Below are positions 46,606 through 59,137 of a DNA stretch of 64,000 nt, in pieces. The notes under the pieces were generated by a model. It was not told the DNA's origin. It ran no database searches and saw nothing but the letters and a program-made list of their open reading frames with translations. The translations under genes and the position numbers were made by a program. Every line of letters starts with the position of its first letter. Within the stretch, counting starts at the first letter, position 1. The stretch comes from Archegozetes longisetosus (lineage: Eukaryota; Arthropoda; Arachnida; Sarcoptiformes; Trhypochthoniidae). The stretch lies in assembly GCA_018873245.2 (NCBI GenBank), contig JAEMBT020000001.1, positions 14,920,220 through 14,984,219 on the forward strand, written 5' to 3'.

Positions 46606-47202
46606 CAGAGTTGCCACCCTTCGGCCTTTTTGGCCAAAAATCAGCCTTTTAAGGTTATGGTCAGCCTAAAGCCCGAGTCTTTAGGGCCGACATTATGGGT
46701 CAGCCTTTTAAAAAAAATTCACAGCTAATTTTTGAATATATGACGCTTTTTGTGAGTAAATTTAGATAAATGAAAATAGATAGACAGAATGAAAACAGAT
46801 AAATGGAAAAAATTCTTTGAAGAATGCAATGCTGAAAATTTATTGTCAATAATTGAATCTGTATTTTCAATTTATGTAAGCGATGCATATATTGAGAGGA
46901 TATTCAGCATAATGAACAATATTTGCAGCGACAAAAGGAATAGATTATCAACTGAAGCATTAAAGATGAAATCTGTTCAAAAGTCAATTTCAACCTGGAT
47001 TATAATCAATTTTATAATTTTGTATTAAAAAACAAAAAAATTTTAAATGCAGCAAAATCCAATACGAAATATGTTTACAAACTTAAATGATGTAAATTGA
47101 CTGTCAAGCAATAAATAATTTTTATTAGTAAAATTGAAGCAAAGGGGGGACTCTTACTACTTTAAATTCGGCCTTTTTGGTAGACCTAACGTGGCAACAC
47201 TG
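46606..47202 (+). mobile_element. Nested hAT element with 8-bp target duplication
   Basis: Identical 8-mers TACCCATA flank it (46598-46605 and 47203-47210). The ends are CAGAGTTGCCACCCTTCGG and the reverse of CAGTGTTGCCACGTTAGG. The interior (46789-47028) encodes the C-terminal dimerisation region of a hAT transposase (SIIESVFSIYVSDAYIERIF, DKRNRLSTEALK). It is only 597 bp long, so it is non-autonomous. Confidence 0.88.
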
Positions 47203-47378
47203 TACCCATAGTAGGTTATATTTTTATACAATCAAATAGCCCGTCCATTCCCTATGACTTGTTGTCGTTTATCTTTTAATATAATTAAGATATTACCCAT
47301 TTACATTATTGTGAGTCATTAATTTCGCAAAAATTATTTCCATCATTAACGTGAATGTTATGTGAATCATCAAAATTT

Positions 47379-48721
47379 TTAACTTTTTCTAGCAGAAATC
47401 ATATCATTTTTCATCTGTGATTTCCAATACCAAACTAATATTCCACCAAGAAGTATAACCAGAATTATAGAAATAATCGAAAGTGGCGTAATTGTTTGAT
47501 CTATAAACTTTCCTTCAAGTATACCTAAATGTAAAAATTATTTTATGATCTTAAAATTCAACCATGGATTAATTTACATTTATTCTCATCTTCACTCCAT
47601 TGTCCATTATCCCTGCATATTGAAATAAAAGTTTTATTATTAAAACATTGATAATTTATTATACTATTAATGACTGCAACTTTTGAATAATTGTAATAAT
47701 AAAAGTTCTTCAATGAAAAATTTCTAAATAATTTTGAATCGAATTTAGAATTCCATTCTTCCATAGGACATTGAACGATTGGTTTAATCAGTGGTAAATC
47801 ATTATCCCATGTTCCTTCATATAAACAGTTGATTATATTTTTGCCAATAATTTCGTAGTCATTATTAAGAATGGTAAAAACACCAGACTTATTTGATGAA
47901 AAATAAAATTTTGCATTCAAAGGTATATCTGGAAAGCCACACTTTTCTTCAAATTTAAAGAAATGTATAGTAAAACCAGAAAAATAAAATTTCGTTTGTG
48001 ATGATATTGTGAATTGAATTGTAGAAGTCTCATCTTGTAGTTGATTAGTGAAATTTTTGTGGAATTTGAATTTACATAAAATATCATATTTAAATGAAAC
48101 ATTTGTAAAAGATTCAACATTAGTTATATTACAGTCACGATACTTATTAATAAAAGTTTTAACATTAACTTTATATAAATCATCATGATGGTCAGTTAGG
48201 AATTGAGATGATGTGTGTTGTAAATAAAGTCTAATAAAACTAACTCTACTAGAATTCGATAAAAGTAATTTGATTTCAAAATTTTTCGATTCATATTCAG
48301 TCATATTTTGAAACTCGTAAAAGTTCTCATTTGTTGTAGGAATGATTTCAAAGGTTGTTGAATTGCAATCCAAATATGTAATTAAATATTTATTGATTTT
48401 CAATGTATCTAATCTAAATGCTTAAAATAAATTAATAAATACAATGAGGAATATGTTCAATAAAAAATAAAATCTTTTATTACCACAATAAGGAATTGTT
48501 CCACTCCATCTCCCTTGTCGACATATTCTATTATTGTTTAATAGTAGATATCTCTTATTTTCACATTCATAGTTCACAATATCTCCTTCTAGATAATGTG
48601 CTGTTCTAGAAATAACATCACTAATTTTAGCTCCAATCGGTATTGCAGGTGTACCACAATTGCAATTTGAATAGTGTATATACAATCCCAAAAAAATTAT
48701 AATATATCGAAATTTCATCAT
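47379..48721 (-). CDS. Sushi (CCP) domain single-pass membrane protein
   Basis: Exons 48721-48484, 48420-47578 and 47524-47379, with GT-AG introns of 63 and 53 bp, encode 408 residues. A signal peptide (MMKFRYIIIFLGLYIHYSNC) is followed by a CCP module (CGTPAIPIGA...GRWSGTIPYC, about 22-79). An extracellular region I cannot assign (about 85-238, with many N-x-S/T sites) comes next, then a second CCP-like module (CGFPDIPLNA... to about 297), a third (to about 365, GQWSEDENKC), and a C-terminal hydrophobic segment (LSIISIILVILLGGILVWYW) with a short basic tail. This is a type-I membrane protein; sushi modules usually bind proteins or glycans in adhesion or immune recognition. The frame is intact throughout. 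Confidence 0.85.
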
Positions 48722-49409
48722 AAATTCTGCAATTTTTAATATTCTTTAAATTAAAAGTTCATTTTAAAATATTAATTTGAAAAGATGTATAAAAGATGAT
48801 TAATAATATTACATCCTATTTCAAAATTTAAAGTAGATTCATTTCGTATCCTTTCAAAACTCAGAACTGTATCCTTTTAGTGAACTCATACTGAATTCAA
48901 AGCAAAGGATGTAAAGTGATTCAAAATTTAAAGGAAGGATCTAGAGTTATTCGTGATTCAGAATAAAGAAAATAAAGTTAGCTGGAATCAATACAAGGAA
49001 ATATAAAGTCATGAGGAATTTAAATTAAATTTTGAATTTTATACTCAGGTTGACTACACATTTTTATACGACTTTTTGAGGCCCAAAGAAATTAATAAAT
49101 TAGTAATTTATAATAAACTGAACCTATTGGTTAATTTAATTTTTAATTGAACTATTTTTTGCCATCTAGTAACATTGATGCTTAAAAGGTAATTACTTAT
49201 AAAGTATTCTATTTCGTTATTTAAAATGTATTATAATTGAGAAAATACATGTTAACTTTCAATTTGGGAAATAAGTTATTAAATTTTTGAAATAATTATT
49301 TTATAGAAAATTAACCGAAAGAACTAACTAATCATACAATAAATTTTGAAATTTATTTTTGAACCTATATAATCATTAAGGTGATGTCAATTCATTTGAA
49401 AGGTTAATT
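48722..49409. other. Intergenic upstream of the sushi gene
   Basis: AT-rich. No motif, repeat or gene is recognised. Confidence 0.4.
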
Positions 49410-49700
49410 ATGAAATCAGTGAGGTAACTTCATTTATGCGATTGTGCATTATCATGCAAGATGATAAGACTATGAATTCGTTGCTTTTAATAGCTCGGAG
49501 AACTGTGTCGTTCGAAAACTGGAAATATGCACTGCTATCGACGTTTGCATTTTGGGTAGAATTAGATAAAAAGCACGCAATTTCGATGAAATACCAATAT
49601 CATCATGACTTATAATATCGGGCGTTTACTTTAGAAGTCACTATGTTGAAGCGATATTACTCAGGAACTATTGGACATAACTGCATGCAGTCTTTTGTAT
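49410..49700 (-). mobile_element. Decayed mariner remnant
   Basis: The reverse strand contains LIILHDNAQSH, the mariner second catalytic block, preceded by stop-broken sequence. The copy is short and dead. Confidence 0.45.
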
Positions 49701-50880
49701 AATAAACTTCATTCTCTCCTAATTATTTAAATTTTTAACCTTTACTAAAATCAATATTTATCCTTCGATATCAAATCTATGAAAAATAAATGAAAGCAAT
49801 TTCATTATCAAAATTAACTCAAAAATTTAAACCAACATTAAGTCTATAAAATTATACTTTTGTTGTTTAAATGTATAAATTATTAACTCAACTTTGATTG
49901 TAGTAATCTTCCGTTTATAGGTGTATAATAGGCACAAGACTTTTATCATTTTGAACCTAATGTTTAAAACATGAGGTGTTTTCGAACATTAAGACATTTT
50001 AATGCTAATTGATTAGGCTCTGTTTATGTATGTTCTGTTTTGCAGATACGGTTTAAAACCATTAGAATTATAGGCACTAGAATTAAATGAAAATTTTAAT
50101 TTGTTTTTAATCTTACAGCTCTTCACCAAAGTAGCGCCAATCTCGTGCACTTGCATACTTTGAACTGTAGCTTTTTGTGCACATCTCATCAATTTCTTCA
50201 GTCCTATGTAGAAAGCTAGATATTCACTTGATATATTCATGAGAACAGAGTGTATTGTAGCATTTCGACGCAACTTTTCTCATTTTTTTATTTCAAAGAA
50301 TCCTCAATGAACTGGTATTGCTGATGCTCAAGCCAAATGATAATTCATCTGCGATAGAACAGTGAGCTTCATTTAGTAGCTTTAGAACTCTCTCCTGATG
50401 TTCTGAGTTATTCGCTGCACAAAGTCTTTCTTGATATGGTGCTACTAGACAGTTGAAGCGATCTTCTGTATACTTGCTTCTGACGTTAGTGGTTACTTGC
50501 AGCTATAGTGGTCAGTATATTAGACACATCAGTAGTCGGAAAGTTTAATAACACAAGGCACTTGATAAAAGCATCTTGATCTTCCTTAGTTGAAGAAGGT
50601 TAGTTGTCAGTTATGCATAAAATCAGAGATTAAAAGCATGAAAATAAGATGCGGTCGCATCACGAAGCAGCACTTACTCAACTGTGTGATAATCAACTTT
50701 AACCTTGTTTACAACTTTAATCAAGAACATTATATGCAATAGAAAAGACTTTTTAACTGACCTAATGGAAGTCGCATTTTAAGCTACATATTTTGAGTTC
50801 AGAAAATCGAAAAGTTATTGTAAAATGGGACCTGGTCGAAGTACCGACAATTCATGGTACCGACTGATCATAATTTTAAA
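49701..50880. other. Intergenic, no gene supported
   Basis: A minus-strand open stretch (50013-50273, 86 codons) has no recognised domain, and nothing else supports it as a gene. No repeats are seen. Confidence 0.35.
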
Positions 50881-51270
50881 GGATTGAACTGACTAATACA
50901 GAACCAGACTGAACTCTGATGTATCTAGCTGAAACTCACGGAATCGAACAGAACTCTCGTTTATCTAACTGAAACACACAAAATCGAACTTAATTCAAAC
51001 GTATCTAGCTGAAAATCAAAGAATCGAACTGAACTCTGATGTATCTGACTGAAACTCACAGAAATGAACTAAACTCTAACGTAGTTACCTAAGATATGCA
51101 GAATCGAAGTGAACTATATAGAACGAAACTAAAATCTACAGAATTGAACCAAATTCTAATGTATTTAGTAAAATCACAAAGAAATGGCCTGAATTATACG
51201 GAATCAACCTTAACTATCGATAGTCGAACTGAACTGTACAGAATTGGACTGAACTATATAGAATTTAAGA
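50881..51270. repeat. Tandem repeat, 40-bp period (20-bp half units)
   Basis: The GTATCTAGCTGAAA-type word recurs at 50921, 50961, 51001, 51041 and 51081, exactly 40 bp apart, with GAACTGAACTCTGA between. From about 51101 the array shortens to 20-bp GAATCGAACTGAACTATA-like units. Copies are diverged. Confidence 0.8.
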
Positions 51271-51445
51271 TTTTGGAATTAAAGATGTGCTACTAGCACC
51301 AACATTTGTGCTAAGAGTACAACCAACATTTGATTAGTTATAAATGATCGAAGTAATCGCTCAGTTTTGGAATTTTTAAAAGCACTCGCTCATAAATTTT
51401 CAACTTAATATCTTTTTCTGTGTAATTTTTTATTTAATTGGTTGA

Positions 51446-52045
51446 ATCCGGGCTAATGGATCTAAAGGGTTCCCGACCCCCTACTCTCAAGTGTTATCTT
51501 TCATCGAATTCAGTTCGTCAAACTGAACATTTTGATATCACACTTGACCACATCCGATCCGAATCTGACAACATCTGAACAACTTCCGACGGGAAAGGCT
51601 GATCCCGCCAATTGATATGTAATTGAACTCATGACATCGAACTGAGCATTGTGATACCTCACTTAATCAATTATCACAAGTAGTTCTCGAGATATCCATC
51701 ATTATTCGGCTTAGTACCTCGTAATGGATAAATCTGGATTCTCGAGTCGTAAACCAAACAAGCCTGATATAAACTAAAGAATAAATTAGGTCGATAAGCG
51801 ATCCAACCTATTATTACCTTAGTTTAAATCAGGTTTGGCTTGGGTTACAACTTGATAAAACCAGTTTTACTCATTTTCGAGTGGGTTAGGTTTCGGTGGC
51901 CAGAAGTGGTCAGGTCAAGGTCGGAAGTAGTCAAGTGTGGTATCAAAGTGTTCAACTTGACAAACTGAATCCAGTGATGTACTACACTTGGAGGTGGGAG
52001 GTCGGGAACCCCTTTAGATCCATTAGCCCGGATTTACCCGAAAAT
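51446..52045. repeat. Foldback element with about 190-bp arms
   Basis: ATCCGGGCTAATGGATCTAA (about 51466) is mirrored at about 52014-52034, and the pairing continues through AAGTGT..., TTCAGTT(T/C)GTCAA and CACTTGAC to about 51640/51845. The loop is about 200 bp and non-coding. It abuts the inner end of the right duplication arm. Confidence 0.65.
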
Positions 52046-52064
52046 TCAGAGTTCCATATCAAGA

Positions 52065-52390
52065 CTGTATGGGGTGCTGAATGACCACAAAGTATGACCC
52101 TTCAAATAATCAATAGTAATGTTAGTGGAAGTATGTGATTGATCATTATCGTAGTACAAATCATTTTAGCTTTTGATTCATTCGGAAGTACTGTTTCCAA
52201 TCTGCTCTTGTATTTGATGTTAAGTTTTCAGGTCTTCTTCTGTGATATGGCAAACTCTTTCAACGATCTCATCCGATGCTACATAGCATCGTCTGCCATT
52301 CCTCGACTCATCATCAACAGAACTTTTTCCGCAGTTAATATTATTGTATCAGTTTTTGGTAGTTACCACAAAGAATGAGCACATGCCCAC
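52065..52390 (-). mobile_element. Decayed mariner remnant (mate of 13000-13560)
   Basis: The reverse strand matches the mariner piece at 13080-13400: SDEIVERV, EEDLKT, EQIGNSTSE, and TACGATAATGAT in place of the HYDNA block. It forms the inner end of the right duplication arm. Confidence 0.65.
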
Positions 52391-53280
52391 ATAACACTTA
52401 TCATCTCGTCATATCATTCGGTTAGAGTTAAACCTTTTTCTCATTGATAAAATATAATCTAACGTACGTGTTTTCTACTCAAATCTATTGAAAACTTCAA
52501 AAACTTTGAGATTCGACTTAGAAAAGATTTAATTTTGATATAAAAAATGTTCAGAAATTTAATTCCGTTGCAGAATAAACTTAAATATAGCCTTAGTTTT
52601 TGTTTTTAAACTAAAGTTTCCGATATCTTCGATAGATCTCTGGAAGCTGAAAATTCTTCTAGTTTATTGTATTAGTATATTATTTAATACTTTATATTAT
52701 ATCATACTTATATAATAGAAATTAAAAGTCAAAACTTATGATAGAGAAAAGTTTGGTTCAATTACATTAATATGGAATTTTCAGAATGTAATGCTTTTTT
52801 CTAAGTATTCGAATTACTTATTTCAATTGTCATCCTTGGCTTAGCAACCAAGTTCGTCAAATGCATATAATGCCGTCTTATGTATTGATTTTGTAAACAC
52901 TATTTCAATAAAGAAAATGCTTTTGCCTCAAATTGAATAAACTCGTAATTAAAATAACATTATTTGAACAGAATTTCTAACATTTAACCAATAAATTTCA
53001 GATGGAGAAATGTTTTCTTGGTGGTCGAACGTTGTTAAATAATAAAATATACATTCGAAACAAAATAATAGTGATATTAATGTTTGTGAAATATTTCTCT
53101 TTAAAAGATTGAGTGAAACAAATATAATTTATTTGATTGGTTTTAAGGAGTATCAGAAAATTAAATCTTTTGTGCTTTCAAGGAAATTAACTTTATATTG
53201 ACTATAACTTTGATGATCCATATAAAATAATACTTTAATATTCGATAAAATAATTTGTACGATATATACTACACGTTTAG

Positions 53281-56200
53281 ATGAATATGGAATATATAAG
53301 AAATAAACTCGAGACTTATGTAATAATTTCATTCAAATTCATTATTAAATTAAGTTTATTCTTAATAGTGATCTATCAATTCGTTGAAATAACAAATAAC
53401 TTTTTGAGTTTTCCGATTCAAGTAAACCTTGAAATCAATAATTTTAATATAATTGACTTGCCATCAATTACATTTTGCTTAGAACGAAAAGATTTTTCGA
53501 TAAGAAAAAAGTATAGATTTATCAAGAACACATCGGAAAGTTTTGAAAAACGAATAATAAAATCGAATTGAATAACATTGAAGGCTTTCAAAATTATACT
53601 CATTTCTATCAACTATTTGAAAGAACAACTAACTTGACTTTGATTTTGGACTGTTTCGCGAATTTAAGTTTGAATAATGAATTCAAATATTACAATAATT
53701 GCGAACCGATTGGAAAGGTTGTGGAATTAATCAGTACAAATCATCGATATGAGAAGTGTTTCACATTCTTCAATATAAATCAACGCAACGACAAAGAATT
53801 GAATTCTCTCAAAATGGAAAAATCAAGTTATGTAAAGTTCGAAATTTCACTTGAAAAGCTTGAAGGAGATTTGAACCATTTGATTAAGTATACAGATATG
53901 ATTTATATAAGCCTACATTCTTCACGTTCTGTATTTACTTCATCATATTTTAGTGAAGTACATTTGAGGTCAACAGTAGATAAAATTCTGAAGTTTTCCA
54001 AAAGTGTTGTTGAGAGACTTGAATGGCCTCATCAAACAGATTGTATTAAACAAAGCTTTTATCCTCAAACAAATCAAATTTATTCATTTGAGGATTGTAT
54101 CAATTCTTGCATTTTTGATAAACAGTTGGGAATGAATAAATGTATTCATCAAACTAATAATTTTGAAATCGATGTTATATTGAATAATAAAACAAAGAAT
54201 ACAAAGCTTTGTGCAGGAAATTCAAATAAAATCTTGTCTCATCAAAAAATATTAATGCGATGTTCACAAAGATGTCGCCAGAACTGTAACACTGAATACT
54301 TAAATAGCCAAGAATTGGAGATTCAAAGAGAAAAATCCACAGTAAAAAAGTTAATAATGCAATCAGACAATTGTCCAACATTCACATATAAATTATATGA
54401 AAAAATTTCACTCATTAATTATGCATCAGATTTAGGTTCAATAATCTCGATTTGGTTTGGAGTATCAATTATTGATTCACATAAACTCGTAAAATACATT
54501 ATTTCTATATTTGTTAACATTCTTCGAAGATTGATCATCTCATTGAATTTGAATAGAATTCTGATAATTCTATTTAACAACGATTTTGTTTTATATTTAG
54601 TTACTATCAATAGTCATATGACATCCTTGTTTGAGAAATTCCGCAAAATGAATTTGAAAGTTCTATTCAAAATGATTTGCATCACTTGTTTTATTTACCA
54701 ATTAATTGGAATGACATTTGAATACCTTGAATATAGAACATCAGTTGAAGTTAAACCAAAAGAACATTTTGTTAACGGAAGTTTCGATTCATTTCCTGCA
54801 ATAACTATTTGTGAACCAAAGAGATTAAAGTCTGATATAATAAAGATTCAATTAAGATCAAATTGGTGGATCGAAAGATATAAGAGTGTATATAATAATT
54901 GTACGTTTGACAAAAATCGCAATAAAACTTGTAATACAACTTACGATCAATACATTGCACTATTGGATAATCAAACACTTGTTTCGGATTACTTGAATCT
55001 TATTGACACGAAAGCTCTTGGAGTTGGGTGTGAAGTTTATTCTGGAAATAGGCGGTATGAATGTGAAGATGTGCTTAATATAATCACTAGTCATTCAAAA
55101 CAAGAAAAGTGCACTACTTTTATGAGTCGATTGAGTAAAAGATTTAATAGTTCTCTGAAAATATCTAGAATTCTACTCTTTTCATTTAAAGAAGAGAAAT
55201 TTTTGTTTGTACATGATGCCAACAAATTGCCTTCTTTTTCAATGAGCAAACTATCTGGGTCAACAGGTAATCTTGCGGCTATCGTATTTGACAAGTTTTC
55301 ATTCAAACGACTGCCGCCTCCTTATGAAACTAATTGTCAATATTATGATTCAATTATTAGATCTCAAGAGCAATGTATTAATGAATTAATACTGAAAAAG
55401 TTTCTAAAAAATAATTGTTTACCTAAAAATCATCAATTTTTGACTTACGTTGTTGATAGCTATAATTATACTGAATATAAACATAGATTCTGTAAGAATT
55501 TGACCCTCAATATTGATTTTCAAAAGTTATATCGAACATGCAGAAAGTCGTGTAATGAGGATATTTATGAGATCTCGAAAATAGCGAGTGGAATACTTTT
55601 ATTTAAACCATCTAGTAGTCAATACTTGAAATTCATACACAAACCTCAACTAAATTTCATTCAATATTTAGTTAATATTGGTGGATTATTAGGTTTATGG
55701 CAAGGAATCTCATTAAGTGATTTTAAAAACATAATATTCAGATCAATCAGTAGAATCGATATTCGACAAACCTTAATGAGAAAATTCGGCAAATATCTCG
55801 AATTTGCGGAATGGTTCTTGAAAAGAATAAGGAATTTGAAATTGAAGGTAAATTTTGGTTGATTCTCATCATATCTTTCAAATTTTAAAATTAATTTACT
55901 TAACAATTTAGGAAATTATTTACCTAATTTCGACCATTCTATTTATTACTCAATCAATTAAAGCCACTTTGAATTTTTTGAGTTTCGAATCTGTCATCAA
56001 AATGAAAATAATGGATCAGTATTTCGAACAAATACAAATACCTCATATTGCTTTTGTAATTTATTCTAGTTTTCTTTCACAATTAACAGACGATGAAATG
56101 AAAAGATTCAATAATTTCAGTGAAAGTGTTTACCAAAGGCTCTATTACGAAATTAGATGTTTGAATATTTACAAGTGTGAATATAAATATAAAACGGGTT

Positions 56201-57165
56201 ATGAAGATTGCGATAGTTATTCTAAACCTGTTATTGACATAGGTCTTGATTATCAATCTTCAGATTGTAAAGGAATTTATGATTTGATTCAAATGAAATC
56301 AGGAATCGTCAATGAAAGTGTTATTGAAAAACTTAAACGATTTAACGCTTCTGCTTTAGTTTTAAAATATTTTACTCATAATCAAATATACATTACATCA
56401 GGAGAGAATAAAAAATTATTAACCACCAATTTAAAACAGAAAAGTTTTTTACGTTTTTCTTTCAATTATCAACTGAATGCAACACATTTTGTAATAAACG
56501 ATTTCGAACATAATGCACCTTTCTTAGTTAGGGATAGTGTAGAGTTTGCTGTTGCTAAAAAGTCATTCAAGTTCTTGGGATATCCATATAAATCTCAATG
56601 CATTCATTATAATACTATCGATACACCTTTTAATTCGTTATCAAATAAACATTGTATTCGACAGTGTGTTAGATATTATTGTGAATTAAAAATGAATTGT
56701 TCGTGTTTTATATTAGCAGGTAGTATCAGTCAATTGGATTATGGATTTCAAGATCTTGATATTTGTCTGAATAAGACACAAATTAACTTGTTTTATGAAC
56801 GCTATACAAAAGTTTGTACTAAACTGTGCCCAGTCGATTGTATAAGTAATGAATATACAGCTGTCAGAAATAAACTGTATCCACTAGGCTATGACTACTT
56901 CGAAGTGAGGCTAAATTGGGACGAAAGTAAACTATTTATAATCAATAAAGAGACACCTGTTATGACATTCAATGATTATTTTTGCTATATCGGAGGTCTA
57001 TTTGGGATGTGGTTTGGAGTTAGTGCTAATCAATTATATAAAACAATTTTGAAACATCGTTCAACTTTTTCTTCATTAATGATTTATTGCCGAACTTTAT
57101 TCAATACTTGTATTAAATCTATTTGCACTTTAAGAATATTGATTAGAAATTTCCATAATTTATGA
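53281..57165 (+). CDS. Three-unit DEG/ENaC protein, second copy (one -1 break in unit 1)
   Basis: Exon 1 runs 53281-55847 and exon 2 55912-57165 across a 64-bp phase-0 GT-AG intron, the same position as in the mirror copy. Units 1, 2 and 3 are all present with IISIWFGVS, GGLLGLWQGIS and GGLFGMWFGVS in TM2, FPAITICEP in unit 2, and the split TM1 of unit 3 (EIIYLISTILFITQS). Unit 1 is broken at about 53545-53570: a net loss of one base after ESFEK leads to TGA 53569-53571, then the other frame continues open for 764 codons. All remaining 3.5 kb is open and aligns with the left copy without a further shift. Many silent and conservative changes separate the copies. One break in 3.8 kb could be an assembly error or very recent inactivation. 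Confidence 0.8.
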
Positions 57166-57689
57166 TTAAAACACTATTTACTTTAAATGTGAAAAATTAT
57201 AAAATTGTCAATTTAACGCTTAACCCTTCAATACAATGTAGAATTAACCCAGAATTAAAAGGTTGCCACATATTATCTGCATTTTGTTTCAATACTAAGT
57301 GAGTACTTAGGCTTTGGAATTAAAGTTACCCAATATTTTCTAGGTTTTAATCTATTCCCTAATTAAGTTATTGTTGTTCATCTCGTCATCACTACATTTC
57401 GAATTAGGTGTGGTTCACTATTATGCCATTGCTGTTGATTATATCACAGCAAATCGACATAAATAAGAAAGGCATAGTGTCAGAAAGCAAATATTGCAAA
57501 GTACGAAATTGTTTCACCATAATAATATAATTTATTATTACATATACAACAAATTTTACAAAATTCACATTTTTAATAAAATAGAAAGATCACTGATTTA
57601 CATAAAAGCATTATATTTTACAGTGAAAGTTGAATTTATTTGCAGGAGTCAATTTAGTGAATTTAGAAACAAAAGCCAATTAACAATGC

Positions 57690-58110
57690 GTAGATATTGG
57701 TGAAAACCCTTCAGAGAAGGATTGTAACAATCGATGCGTTTGGATCAGTCACTGTGATTGAACTGAAGAGTGCAATCGAGTCATTAGAATGCATTCCATG
57801 TAAACAACAGATGCATGCCTTGCGAAATAGTCATCATTTAAGTTATTACACCATAGAAGATAATTCAAAAATCAATTTAATAATAAAAATATTGGGTCAC
57901 AGTAAGAGAAGAGCTATGCGACACTGAACAAAAACAGATATAAGATGAGGAATGTGAACACGTCAGTATTTAGGTACTATAGAGTTGATCAAAAATGGAT
58001 ACACTCCACAATTGAGAAGAGAGTGTAAGTTTGCCCAATGTGGTGCCGGTGTCTTTATGGCTTTCCATCTCGATCGACATACTTGTGGTAAATGTGTCCT
58101 CACTCTTTGA
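57690..58110 (+). pseudogene. RPS27A: Ubiquitin-ribosomal protein eS31 (S27a) pseudogene
   Basis: The first frame (57697-57927) is a diverged ubiquitin: VKTLQRRIVTIDA, LKSAIESLECIPCKQQ, SKINLIIKILGHSKRR, with the L-G-G end changed to L-G-H. After a stop, two other frames carry the S27a part: FRYYRVDQKW, then RRECKFAQCGAGVFMAFHLD and CGKC with the zinc-binding cysteines. Two shifts and a stop, plus no introns, mark it as a decayed processed copy. Confidence 0.85.
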
Positions 58111-58511
58111 TTATGATAAACTTAATAGATATTAGTTTAAGCTGACTTTCGTATGAATCCAATTAGATTTGTCTATCTTGTTGACTTTTACTAATTTTTT
58201 ATCAATTGGTCTTGATTTTAGCTCGACCTGATGTGTGTGCCATTTCAATACATTTCGGTTTAAAGCTGCATTTTCGTTTACTCATTCACTTCCTTTACTC
58301 AATTTTATTGGCTTTTGATTTGTTAATTCTGTCACAGTTTTAGTACATCATAAAATCCTAATTTGAACTTAGTTTATCACATTTTTCACACAAATATTGA
58401 GTTTATTATTGAATTTTAACGTATTTAAGTGTTATATTAATATAATTTCAAACTTAACGGACTCAATATTGAAATTGATTCAGATGGGAGACAGATATAA
58501 TTGACAAACAC
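58111..58511. other. Intergenic
   Basis: AT-rich spacer between the eS31 pseudogene and the 3' end of POLE3. There is no gene. Confidence 0.4.
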
Positions 58512-59137
58512 TCAATTGATTGTGCGATCAATCCAATCGTTATATCCCTTTTGAATATCGTTTAGTTCGGTCTTAATATCAGTTTTGTTCTGAATTTGAT
58601 TCACAATCAGTCTGATGTGATCACAACAATCTCTATTTACAGCCGACTCTTTTGGATCGACTTCGAATTCCTTTTCACTTCTTTTTTTAACTCTCGGATT
58701 CCTCTGTTTCAGCGAATGTTTTTTATGATAATCTACGACAATAATTAAGACAAAAAATAAGAGAATAACTGAAAAAAGACAAAATTTGAAAGTTGAAAAC
58801 CTTGAAGAAACTGTTCCAAAGGTTGTCGAAACTGATCGAAACCCAAATTGACAACAGTTTCGATAATGATGTTCGCGTTTAAGTCATTTGTTTTATAAGT
58901 TGATTGTGCAGTACTTGAGACACATAACAGATAAATGGCAGCACTCCTTCCAATTGCTTTCTTCGCCTCTTCGGTTAGTTTCACGTTTTTGGGTAACTGT
59001 TCCGTAATTATTGAGAAAAACATTTTTTATATAATCAAATGAAAACTCGTTTTAATGAAATTAATATTTACCGCCAATTTCAATATTTGGTTAATTACTC
59101 GACGAGGAATATCGAAGTCAGCCATAGATTGAGCCAT
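58512..59137 (-). CDS. POLE3: DNA polymerase epsilon subunit 3 / CHRAC histone-fold protein
   Basis: Three exons (59137-59072, 58996-58801, 58732-58512) with GT-AG introns of 75 and 68 bp encode 160 residues. The histone fold is plain: DFDIPRRVINQILKLALPKN, then EEAKKAIGRSAAIYLL, LNANIIIETVVNLGF and FRQPLEQFLQDY, aligning with POLE3 along its whole fold. The protein pairs with POLE4 in DNA polymerase epsilon, or with CHRAC15 in the CHRAC remodeller, and acts in the nucleus. The C-terminal tail is basic then mixed (KKRSEKEFEVD...), without the long acidic run of vertebrates. I chose the ATG at 59137; a second in-frame ATG lies four codons on. The frame is intact. Confidence 0.9.

Larger units (their letters stand above)
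45725..47297. mobile_element. Long-inverted-repeat element interrupted by a hAT insertion
   Basis: The left arm (45725-46080) is mirrored by 46330-46600 and, after the nested element, 47203-47297. Markers are GTATAAAAATATAACTTACT against the reverse of 47205-47240, AATAGTATATGATGTTTCTG against CAGAAACATCATATACTATT, and GTGGGTTAAGGTCCG against CGGACCTTAACCCAC. No transposase of its own is visible. Confidence 0.7.
52065..57660. repeat. Right arm of the 5.6-kb inverted segmental duplication
   Basis: Reverse complement of 7850-13420 (see that entry). The outer end fades at about 57660 (TTTGCAGGAGTCAATTTAGT region), immediately before the ubiquitin-eS31 pseudogene. Confidence 0.85.

Noticed and set aside
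50013..50273. 86-codon minus-strand frame as a gene
   Set aside because: No domain, signal peptide or partner exon recognised; possibly a transposon scrap.
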